Assembly: GCA_035525375.1 (NCBI GenBank)
Contig: DATLEI010000125.1
Span: 1-16,043 of the forward strand
Direction of reading: 5' to 3'
Origin: JALZBN01 sp035525375
GTDB taxonomy: Bacteria; Actinomycetota; Acidimicrobiia; Acidimicrobiales; AC-14
Length of the DNA stretch: 16,043 nt
Shown: one piece after another, positions 1 through 6,353 of the stretch
How positions within the stretch are numbered: position 1 is the first letter of the stretch
Layout: each line of letters begins with the position of its first letter
Program-made: the position numbers and the translations under genes
Notes under the pieces: generated by a model
What the model saw: only the letters and a program-made list of their open reading frames with translations
Database searches by the model: none
Told to the model about the DNA's origin: nothing

Positions 1-164
1 GCGGTCGGCATGCCTCGCTCGGCCAAGAACGCGCTCAGGAGGTGCGCCGACTGCACGTAACTGCGAATCGTCTTCGGCGAGCGGTTCCTCGCCCGCAGCG
101 ACCGCTCGAAGGAGGTGACCAGCCGGGTCAAATCGCCTGCATCAACCGCCTGCCGTGCCATCAT
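1..164 (-). CDS. Tyrosine recombinase (phage-type integrase), N-terminal fragment cut by window edge
   Basis: Only the first 54 codons are in the window; the gene continues past base 1. Read on the minus strand from the double ATG at 164/161, the product contains LTRLVTSFERSLRAR followed by NRSPKTIRSYVQSAHLL and FLAERG. This matches the SAM-like, core-binding N-terminal domain of XerC/D-type and phage integrases, where the S-x-x-T-x-x-x-Y segment is typical. The catalytic domain with its R..H-x-x-R..Y residues would lie outside the window, so activity cannot be judged. The gene starts 88 bp beyond the 3' end of a tRNA-Thr gene and runs in the same direction, the usual place for the integrase of an element inserted at a tRNA. 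No Shine-Dalgarno is visible and a possible -10 lies 11 bp upstream, so the message may be almost leaderless. A chromosomal orphan recombinase is the main alternative. Confidence 0.8.
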   Translation of the reverse strand, partial: MMARQAVDAGDLTRLVTSFERSLRARNRSPKTIRSYVQSAHLLSAFLAERGMPT

Positions 165-175
165 CGCAGAGAAAG

Positions 176-202
176 ATTATCCGCTCTTGGAGCGCTGTGC
201 AA
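176..202 (-). promoter_or_regulatory. Candidate integrase promoter containing an inverted repeat
   Basis: On the minus strand a GATAAT -10-like hexamer (176-181) lies 11 bp before the integrase ATG, and TTGCAC (197-202) stands in the -35 position with a short 15-bp spacer. Within the spacer is a perfect 5-bp inverted repeat, CGCTC-TTG-GAGCG (182-194). An operator in this position could let a repressor silence the integrase. The -35 match and spacing are imperfect, so this is a tentative call from sequence only. Confidence 0.3.
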
Positions 203-252
203 CCACTGCCACTTCGTAGAAACCGCTATAAGTGCTGGTCAGAGTACCTTTG

Positions 253-290
253 AGCCCGAGGTCGGACTCGAACCGACGACCTGCTCATTA
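253..290. other. Probable integration (att) site at the tRNA-Thr 3' half
   Basis: Elements encoding tyrosine recombinases commonly integrate at the 3' half of tRNA genes and restore it with their own copy. Here a tRNA-Thr has its 3' end directed at an integrase gene 88 bp away. The T arm, anticodon 3' strand and acceptor 3' strand (about 253-290) are therefore the most likely core. The second direct-repeat copy that would prove it is not in the window, so the exact limits are inferred. Confidence 0.4.
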
Positions 291-325
291 CGAGTGAGCT
301 GCTCTACCAGCTGAGCTACCCGGGC
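253..325 (-). tRNA. tRNA-Thr (anticodon CGT)
   Basis: The minus strand folds as a complete 73-nt cloverleaf. The acceptor stem GCCCGGG pairs with CTCGGGC (one G-U), the D stem is GCTC/GAGC with loop AGCTGGTA, and the anticodon stem is GCTCA/TGAGC around loop CTCGTAA. The T arm is GTCGG-TTCGAGT-CCGAC. The anticodon CGT (plus-strand bases 290-292) reads the threonine codon ACG. The discriminator base is U and CCA is not encoded. It lies 48 bp after holB on the same strand; I recall the order tmk - holB - tRNA-Thr from other actinomycetes. It may be transcribed by readthrough, since the 48-bp gap shows no convincing promoter. Its 3' end faces an integrase gene. Confidence 0.95.
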
Positions 326-373
326 CTGGGGCATCGAGTATTGCACCCTGCTGAGGGCGGTCGGTTCAGGCGA

Positions 374-1429
374 TCAGCTGCCGGAACGACTGCCGGAACG
401 ACTGCGGAGCGGCGGAAGCCGAAGCAAGAGGGACTGTAGGAACAGGCTCTCGTTCGGATTGCGGGGGAGCGTTTCGGCCGCCGCCTGGATGGCGTCGATC
501 GCGCTGACATACGCGCCGGCGTCGACCGCGTCGCCCACCAAAGCATCCCGGTACGCGCCGCCCAGGGCCGCCAGACCTAGCCGGAGCTCATCCATGCGAA
601 GGCGGCGGAGCTCGCGCCGTTGTCGCTCGGCGAGCTCCTTCTTGGTGCCCGCGCCGCCCTCGGAGAGCACGTCCGCTGCCGACTGCGCGGCCGAAGCCAC
701 CAGGTCCCACAACTCTCCCGCCACGATCGCAACAGACGCGCCGGTGCCGTCGAGGCGCCCCGGTGCCGACTGCCATGCGTGCCGGCGGTCCGAGAAGCCC
801 GTGTCCGAGGCCAGTCGGCGCGCCCGGTCGAGACGGCCACCCGCCGACGGGGCAACCTCGGCAGCAATGAGCGGATCGACGCCTTCGGCCACGAGAGCAC
901 GGACGAGGTCGTCGTCGATCAGGCCGCCAAAGTCGATCCGCACGCAGCGCGAGGCGATCGTGACCAACTCCGGGGGCACGGCGTCGGCGAGGATGACGAA
1001 CACCGTGCTCTCGGGCGGTTCCTCAATGATCTTCAGTAGCGTCGGACCCGCCTCCCGCACGAGGTGAAAGTCGTTCAGCACCAGCACCTTCCGTACGCCC
1101 TCGTTGGGACTGCGCATCGCCACCCGCTGGATCTCGCGAGCCTGAGCAACGGTGATGAACGGCCCTTGGCGCTCGATGGGAACTACATCCGGATGCGCGC
1201 CGGCGCGCACTCGGAGGCACACATCACACACGCCACAACCCCCTCGCAGACAAAGCATGGCCGCGGCAAAGGCGCGCGCCGCCGGGCGCTTCCCGCTCCC
1301 CGGGGGCCCGACCAAGAGGTACGCGTGCACGGGGGAGCGCGCCGCAGCCCGGAGTTGATCGAGGGCATCGGGCTGCCCCACGACATCGAAGACCGTTATT
1401 CCCCCTGCGCTCACCCCTCTCTCGCTCAC
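374..1429 (-). CDS. holB: DNA polymerase III subunit delta' (clamp-loader subunit)
   Basis: The predicted protein has 351 aa. It is the AAA+ delta' subunit of the clamp loader, which helps place the sliding clamp on DNA. Visible features are the N-terminal VFDVVGQ motif, a Walker A-like loop GPPGSGKR (residues 41-48), and a cysteine knuckle C60-x4-C65-x2-C68-x2-C71. Further on come the IIEEPPEST motif typical of gamma/tau/delta' proteins and an ASRC segment corresponding to the sensor region. The Walker A loop keeps Lys but has Arg where Thr/Ser is expected; delta' subunits often do not hydrolyse ATP, so this fits. I chose the GTG at 1429, whose GTGA overlaps the tmk stop by 4 nt. The in-frame GTG at 1414 is an alternative. 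An open frame continues upstream to 1783 but only inside tmk. The C-terminus is a low-complexity Arg/Ser/Gly tail. Confidence 0.9.
   Translation of the reverse strand: MSERGVSAGGITVFDVVGQPDALDQLRAAARSPVHAYLLVGPPGSGKRPAARAFAAAMLCLRGGCGVCDVCLRVRAGAHPDVVPIERQGPFITVAQAREIQRVAMRSPNEGVRKVLVLNDFHLVREAGPTLLKIIEEPPESTVFVILADAVPPELVTIASRCVRIDFGGLIDDDLVRALVAEGVDPLIAAEVAPSAGGRLDRARRLASDTGFSDRRHAWQSAPGRLDGTGASVAIVAGELWDLVASAAQSAADVLSEGGAGTKKELAERQRRELRRLRMDELRLGLAALGGAYRDALVGDAVDAGAYVSAIDAIQAAAETLPRNPNESLFLQSLLLRLPPLRSRSGSRSGS
379..402. repeat. 12-bp perfect tandem duplication at the 3' end of holB
   Basis: The unit TGCCGGAACGAC occurs twice in direct succession (379-390 and 391-402), just inside the holB stop. 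On the coding strand it produces the repeated Gly-Ser-Arg-Ser pattern at the extreme C-terminus. A duplication by replication slippage is the simple explanation. It keeps the frame and affects only the tail. Confidence 0.75.
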
Positions 1430-2058
1430 GGGCGCCCGCACCAGGTCTCGTACACGCGCCAGACCCGATCGGCGACTTCGTCCACATCGCCAGCGCCGTC
1501 GACGACGATCCATCGCTCGGGATCTGATGCGGCGAGGGCTCGGTATCCCTCGGCGACCCGCGAGTGGAAGCCCTCCCCCAGCGCCTCCAAGCGATCCGGG
1601 TGGCTGCTTGCCAACCGGCTGTTGGCGACCTCCGGCGGGACGTTGAGGAGCACGACGAGGTCCGGCTCGAGCCCACCGGCCGCCCACGACGACAAGATTC
1701 GCAGGCCCTCGAGGTCGAGCCCCCGACCCCAACCCTGGTAGGCGAACGTCGAACCGGAGAACCGGTCGGTCACGACGTCGCATCCCGCCTCCAACGCCGG
1801 AATCACGACTTCATCGACGTGCTGGGCGCGGTCGGCGGCAAGCAGCAGTGCCTCGGCTCGAGCGCCGACGGCTGACGACGACGGGTCGAGCACGAGGGCG
1901 CGGATCTGTCGGCCGAGCGCGGTCCCGCCGGGCTCTCTTGTCAAGGTTGCACCGAGGCGAGCCGCGAAGACCCGGGCCTGGGTGGACTTCCCCGCGGCCT
2001 CACCACCCTCGAAGGCGATGAGACGGCCGCGAACGTCCGAGAGTTGTCGCTCCGTCAT
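1426..2058 (-). CDS. tmk: Thymidylate kinase (dTMP kinase)
   Basis: The protein has 210 aa, the usual length. It phosphorylates dTMP to dTDP with ATP in the cytosol, an essential step toward dTTP. The P-loop GGEAAGKST is at residues 18-26, the TREPGGT motif at 40-46, and the DR(F/Y) motif in VVTDRFSGSTFAYQG with Asp98-Arg99. A lid region with basic residues runs from about 148 to 167 (SRLASSHPDRLEALGEGFHSR). The P-loop lacks the Arg of the type I (yeast-like) enzymes and basic residues sit in the lid, which suggests the type II bacterial class. The ATG at 2058 forms an ATGA overlap with the stop of the upstream MFS gene, and the stop overlaps the holB start by 4 nt. All three are therefore probably translated in a coupled way. 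Confidence 0.95.
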   Translation of the reverse strand: MTERQLSDVRGRLIAFEGGEAAGKSTQARVFAARLGATLTREPGGTALGRQIRALVLDPSSSAVGARAEALLLAADRAQHVDEVVIPALEAGCDVVTDRFSGSTFAYQGWGRGLDLEGLRILSSWAAGGLEPDLVVLLNVPPEVANSRLASSHPDRLEALGEGFHSRVAEGYRALAASDPERWIVVDGAGDVDEVADRVWRVYETWCGRP

Positions 2059-3608
2059 GCTGGTTCGCTTCCCGGCAGACGCGTCGACTGCGCGTCGCCG
2101 GAAGACTTCTCATCCCGCACCGCACGGAGGGACCGCAGGGCGAGGACCCCGGCGACGAGAATGATGCTCGCGCCGAGCCACAGTGTGAGGCGAACGCCAG
2201 GCAGCCCCACGGTGAGTCCGCCGATCGAGATCGACCCGCCAAAGATGCTCTCGGAGATGCCGTCGAGAGCACCGGCCACGAGCGGCGCGAGTGTGAGGGA
2301 GACCAGCAGGCACAGCCGCGACAGGGTGTAGAGAGTGGCGAAGATCCGCCCCCGCAGGTCGTCGTCGACGCTCTCTTGCAGGATGGTGAAGCCAAGGACG
2401 TAGACAGCGCCGGCGCAGATACCCATCCCGGTGATGAACAGCATGGTCGGACCCAGCGATGACATCGAGACGGCCACCATCATGCACGCGCCGGCACCAA
2501 TCACTGCCAAGGGAAAAATCACGTGGTGCGGCAGACGGCGCTGGACGGTCGACAGCCCGACGACGCCGATAGCGACGCCCATCCCCAGCGCGGTGAGCAG
2601 GAGGCCGAAGCCGGCCGGTCCGGCGTGGAGCACGCGAGTCGAGAACGTCGGGCCGAGGGGTGCGACCATGCCGCCGCCGATGAGTCCGGTGCCCAATCCA
2701 ACCATGACCGAGCGCACCACCGGGCTAGTGCGGATGAACTGCCAGCCCTCCTTGACCTCCTCGATTGTGCGGCTGAAGGCCCGAGCGGGCTCCATGCCTC
2801 GACCGGTGGAGCGGTCGACTTCCGGCTCCGCGACCGGTTCCTGCGCTTCGGCGGCGCGCCGGCGCGGGATCGTCAGGGTGGAGATCAAGAACGCCGAGGT
2901 GAAGAAGGTCAGCACGTCGGCATAGATCGCCAGCGACTCCTGGTTCAGGGTGAGGAAGTCGAGGAACCCGGCGTTGTCACCGAGGAACTCGGCCACCTTG
3001 GTGAGAGAGGCGAAAAGCGCAGAGCCCAGTGGGAAGGTGCCATAGGCCGCCGCCAGCGACAAGGAGTTGGCCGTCGTCAGTTTCCGCGCCGACACCAAGT
3101 TCGGCACCGTCGCTTCCTTCGCCGGCGACCACAGCAGCGTGAGAATCTCGAGGAAGAGGGAGGCGACGAACAGGCCGGCGACTGACTCGACGAACGGCAG
3201 GGATGCCATGACCAGGCCGCGGCCGATGTCGCAGTAGACCATCACCTTCTTGCGGTCGAGTCGGTCGACCAGCACGCCACCGACGGAGGCCAGGAAGAAG
3301 CCAGGGATGAGGCGTGCGCTCATCACGATGCCGATGGCGGCCTCGGGTGAGGATCCGCCCACGCGGGCGGCGATCGCCAGCACTGCGACAAGTCCGGTCC
3401 AGTCCCCCAGTGAGGACACGACCTGTGCCATCCAGAGCCGGAAGAACGACCTCGATCCCAGCAAGCTGGGACCCTTCATGTCCGGGTCGCGCTCGGTCTC
3501 TACGACCTCGATGGGCTCCGTGACGGTGTCGTCCGCCGCTGGGGCATCCGATTCGGGAACCGACTCAAAATCCGGTTGTGAGGAAGGCGGGGGGTCGGGC
3601 GGGACCAC
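2055..3608 (-). CDS. MFS transporter encoded immediately upstream of tmk
   Basis: The predicted integral membrane protein has 517 aa and many hydrophobic segments, consistent with about 12 helices of the major facilitator superfamily. The loop 2-3 signature lies at residues 110-131 (GGVLVDRLDRKK then YCDIGRG). A long polar loop at about 245-300 separates the two halves. The first 43 residues are acidic and Pro-rich, with no membrane character, and precede SFFRLWMAQVVSSLGDWTG, the typical start of exporters related to EntS/MFS_3. The start used is GTG at 3608, 26 bp after topA. ATG at 3479 (residue 44) would remove the acidic extension and is a real alternative, since neither has a good Shine-Dalgarno. 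The substrate cannot be predicted. In Streptomyces the equivalent transporter and thymidylate kinase are, as I recall, one fused protein; here they are separate but overlap by 4 nt. Confidence 0.85.
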   Translation of the reverse strand: MVPPDPPPSSQPDFESVPESDAPAADDTVTEPIEVVETERDPDMKGPSLLGSRSFFRLWMAQVVSSLGDWTGLVAVLAIAARVGGSSPEAAIGIVMSARLIPGFFLASVGGVLVDRLDRKKVMVYCDIGRGLVMASLPFVESVAGLFVASLFLEILTLLWSPAKEATVPNLVSARKLTTANSLSLAAAYGTFPLGSALFASLTKVAEFLGDNAGFLDFLTLNQESLAIYADVLTFFTSAFLISTLTIPRRRAAEAQEPVAEPEVDRSTGRGMEPARAFSRTIEEVKEGWQFIRTSPVVRSVMVGLGTGLIGGGMVAPLGPTFSTRVLHAGPAGFGLLLTALGMGVAIGVVGLSTVQRRLPHHVIFPLAVIGAGACMMVAVSMSSLGPTMLFITGMGICAGAVYVLGFTILQESVDDDLRGRIFATLYTLSRLCLLVSLTLAPLVAGALDGISESIFGGSISIGGLTVGLPGVRLTLWLGASIILVAGVLALRSLRAVRDEKSSGDAQSTRLPGSEPA

Positions 3609-3634
3609 GCCGTCAGGGTACGGGACGGACGAGG

Positions 3635-6331
3635 TCAGGAACGCTTGGGCGCGGCGCGCTTGGCCTTCGGCTTGGATTTGGTCTTTGCCCGCTTCGTGGT
3701 CGCCGGCTTCTTCGCCGGGCCTCGGTCGCGCCGGTCCTGGAGGAGCTCCGCCGCCCGCTCGGCGGTCAAGGTCTCGACGTCGTCGCCGGCACGCAAGGAC
3801 GCGTTGGTCGTACCGTCGGTGACATACGGCCCGTAGCGCCCCTCCTTCACGACCGTCGGCGCGCCGGAAACTGGATCCGCGCCAAGTTCCTTTATTGGCG
3901 GGGCCGCCGCGGCACGCTGCCCACGGCCTCGTTTCGGCTGAGCGAGCAGCGCCAGAGCTTCGTCGAGCGTGACCGTGAACAGGAGATCCTCGTTGTCGAG
4001 GCTGCGACTCTCAGTGTCCTTCTTCACGTAGGGTCCGTAGCGGCCGTTCTGTACGGTCACCTCGGTACCGTCGGCGGGGTCGTGTCCGAGGCTCCGGGGG
4101 AGGCTCAGCAGGCGGAGGGCGTCGTCCAACGTCACGCCGTCAAGGGTCATGTTCGAGAGCAGGGAAGCGCTCTTGGGCTTCTCGGCCTTCTTCGTCTTCT
4201 TCTTGGGCTCCGCGCCATCCGTTTCATCGTCAGGCGGCATTACAGTTACGTAGGCTCCGTAACGGCCCACTTTGGCGACGATCGGGAATCCGGTCTGGGG
4301 GTCGTCCCCGAGGGCCCTTTCGCCGCTCGGCGCGGCCAGGAGTTCCTCGGCCTTGGCGACAGTCAGCTCGTCAGGCGCCAATCCTTCGGGTATCGACGCC
4401 TTGTCGTCGCTGCGCTGCACGTAGGGGCCATAGCGGCCGACGCGAGCAACTATCTCGGTGCCGTCGTCGCCCGCGCCAAGCGGTATGGAGTTGACCTCTT
4501 TGGGGTCGATGGCGTCGAGCCGCTCGCTGACCATGGCGTGCAGGCCCGGTTGGCCGTTACCGAAGTAGAAGCGGCTGAGCCACGGCTGTGCCTCCTCCCG
4601 ACCGGCGGCGATGCCGTCGAGGTCATCCTCCATACGAGCGGTGAACTCGTAGTCGACGAGGTTGGCGAAGTGGTCTTCGAGCAACCCGACCACAGCGAAG
4701 GCAGTGAACGACGGCACCAGAGCAGTGCCCTTCTTCCAGACGTAACCACGATCCTGGATCGTGCCCATGATCGATGCGTAGGTCGACGGGCGACCCACCC
4801 CCATCTCTTCGAGGGCCTTGACGAGCGACGCCTCGGTGAACCGCGCCGGTGGTTGAGTGCTGTGGTCCTTGGCCTCCAGGGCGACGGTATCGAGGTGATC
4901 GCCGGGGGCGACGGGAGGAAGCCGGACCTCGCGGTCCTCGAGCTCACCATCGGGGTCATCGGAGCCCTCCACGTACGCGCGCAGGAACCCGGGGAACTCG
5001 ATCACCTTGCCGGTGGCGGCGAACTCAGCGTCCTCGCCGGCCGAAGAGGTGGCACCGAGTCGGACCTGCACGCTGCGCCCTCGAACGTCGGCCATCTGCG
5101 AGGCAATGGTTCTCTTCCAGACCAGCTCGTAGAGCGCCAGTTCGTCGCGGCCAAGCTCTCGTGCCACCTGGTCGGGTGTGCGGAACGAATCGCCAGCCGG
5201 ACGGATGGCCTCGTGGGCCTCTTGGGCGTTCTTGACCTTACGCTGATAGCGCCGGGGCTGGTCGGGCACGTAGTCCGCGCCGTACAGCTCCCGGGCCTGA
5301 GCGCGAGCCGCCTTCTCCGCGGTCTCCGACAACGAAGTGCTGTCGGTGCGCATGTAGGTGATGTAGCCCTGCTCGTAAAGGCGTTGGGCGACGCTCATGG
5401 CCCGCTGGGACGAGAAGCGCAGCTTGCGCCCCGCCTCTTGCTGGAGCGTTGAGGTCATGAACGGCGGATACGGCGTGCGCCGATAGGGCTTCTCGTCGAC
5501 GGTGCGCACGGCGAACTCGGCGGCGGCGAGCGCGCCGGCGAGAGCATCGGCGCGGGGCCGGTCGAGGACGACCACGTTGCCCGATGAGGTCACCGCGCCG
5601 CTTTCGTCGAAGTCCCGCCCCGTCGCCAGCCTGGCACCGTCGAGGGCCACGAGGGTGGCATCGAACTCTCGCCCTTCACGGGCGAACGTTCCTTCGAGCC
5701 CGGCATAGGAGGCAGCCCGGAAGCGCATACGGGCCCGCTCACGCTCCACGAGGATGCGGGTGGCAACACTCTGGACCCGGCCCGCCGACAGACGCGGCAG
5801 TACCTTCTTCCAGAGAACGGGGGAAACCTCATAGCCGTAGAGGCGGTCGAGAATCCGGCGCGCCTCCTGGGCGTCGACGAGGTGGCGATCGAGTTCCCGC
5901 CAGTTGTCGACGGCGTCCTCGATAGCGCTGCGGGTGATCTCGTGGAAGACCATCCGCTTGACCGGAATGTTGGCCGGCGGCGAGAGCACCTCGAGGAGGT
6001 GCCACGCAATGGATTCGCCTTCCCTGTCCTCGTCTGTCGCCAGGTACAACTCGGTCGCGTTCTTCAAAAGCTGCCTCAGGTTGGAGACGACCGACTTCTT
6101 CTCACTGGCCACCACATAGAGCGGCTTGAAGCCGTTCTCGACGTCGACCCCAAGCCGAGCCCACGACTCACCCTTGACCGAGGCAGGCACGTCGGCGGCG
6201 TTGCGCGGAAGGTCGCGGATGTGGCCAACTGACGACTCGACGACGAAGTCGCCACCGAGAAAGCCCGCGATTGTGCGGGCCTTGGCTGGCGACTCGACAA
6301 TGACTAGAGGCTTCGGCACAGCCCTCGACAT
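3635..6331 (-). CDS. topA: DNA topoisomerase I (type IA)
   Basis: The protein has 898 aa. It relaxes negative supercoils through a transient 5'-phosphotyrosine link. The TOPRIM domain starts at the N-terminus with Glu13 in VESPAKART and the acidic motif DEDREGE (100-106). The catalytic tyrosine is Tyr326 in GYITYMRTDS, and the RPSTYASI motif is at 514-521. The C-terminal region carries four Topo_C repeats with GRYG(P/A)YV at about 632, 689, 763 and 831, and a Lys/Arg/Ala tail from about 873. There are no zinc-finger cysteines; I see no cysteine in the whole protein. This architecture is typical of actinobacterial TopA, where the basic tail helps processive binding. ATG at 6331 aligns with the expected N-terminus (VIVESPAKA). 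The gene begins 22 bp after hppA, without an obvious Shine-Dalgarno. Confidence 0.97.
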   Translation of the reverse strand: MSRAVPKPLVIVESPAKARTIAGFLGGDFVVESSVGHIRDLPRNAADVPASVKGESWARLGVDVENGFKPLYVVASEKKSVVSNLRQLLKNATELYLATDEDREGESIAWHLLEVLSPPANIPVKRMVFHEITRSAIEDAVDNWRELDRHLVDAQEARRILDRLYGYEVSPVLWKKVLPRLSAGRVQSVATRILVERERARMRFRAASYAGLEGTFAREGREFDATLVALDGARLATGRDFDESGAVTSSGNVVVLDRPRADALAGALAAAEFAVRTVDEKPYRRTPYPPFMTSTLQQEAGRKLRFSSQRAMSVAQRLYEQGYITYMRTDSTSLSETAEKAARAQARELYGADYVPDQPRRYQRKVKNAQEAHEAIRPAGDSFRTPDQVARELGRDELALYELVWKRTIASQMADVRGRSVQVRLGATSSAGEDAEFAATGKVIEFPGFLRAYVEGSDDPDGELEDREVRLPPVAPGDHLDTVALEAKDHSTQPPARFTEASLVKALEEMGVGRPSTYASIMGTIQDRGYVWKKGTALVPSFTAFAVVGLLEDHFANLVDYEFTARMEDDLDGIAAGREEAQPWLSRFYFGNGQPGLHAMVSERLDAIDPKEVNSIPLGAGDDGTEIVARVGRYGPYVQRSDDKASIPEGLAPDELTVAKAEELLAAPSGERALGDDPQTGFPIVAKVGRYGAYVTVMPPDDETDGAEPKKKTKKAEKPKSASLLSNMTLDGVTLDDALRLLSLPRSLGHDPADGTEVTVQNGRYGPYVKKDTESRSLDNEDLLFTVTLDEALALLAQPKRGRGQRAAAAPPIKELGADPVSGAPTVVKEGRYGPYVTDGTTNASLRAGDDVETLTAERAAELLQDRRDRGPAKKPATTKRAKTKSKPKAKRAAPKRS

Positions 6332-6353
6332 TGGGCAGCAATCGGTGCCTGTG

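Noticed and set aside
1430..1783. Upstream extension of holB
   Set aside because: It lies wholly inside tmk in another frame, is Arg-rich and unlike delta'. The GTGA overlap at 1426-1429 gives a sensible start.
3578..5452. 624-codon open frame on the plus strand opposite topA
   Set aside because: The minus strand encodes an unmistakable TopA with all catalytic motifs. The antisense frame has no recognisable domain and is a by-product of high GC.
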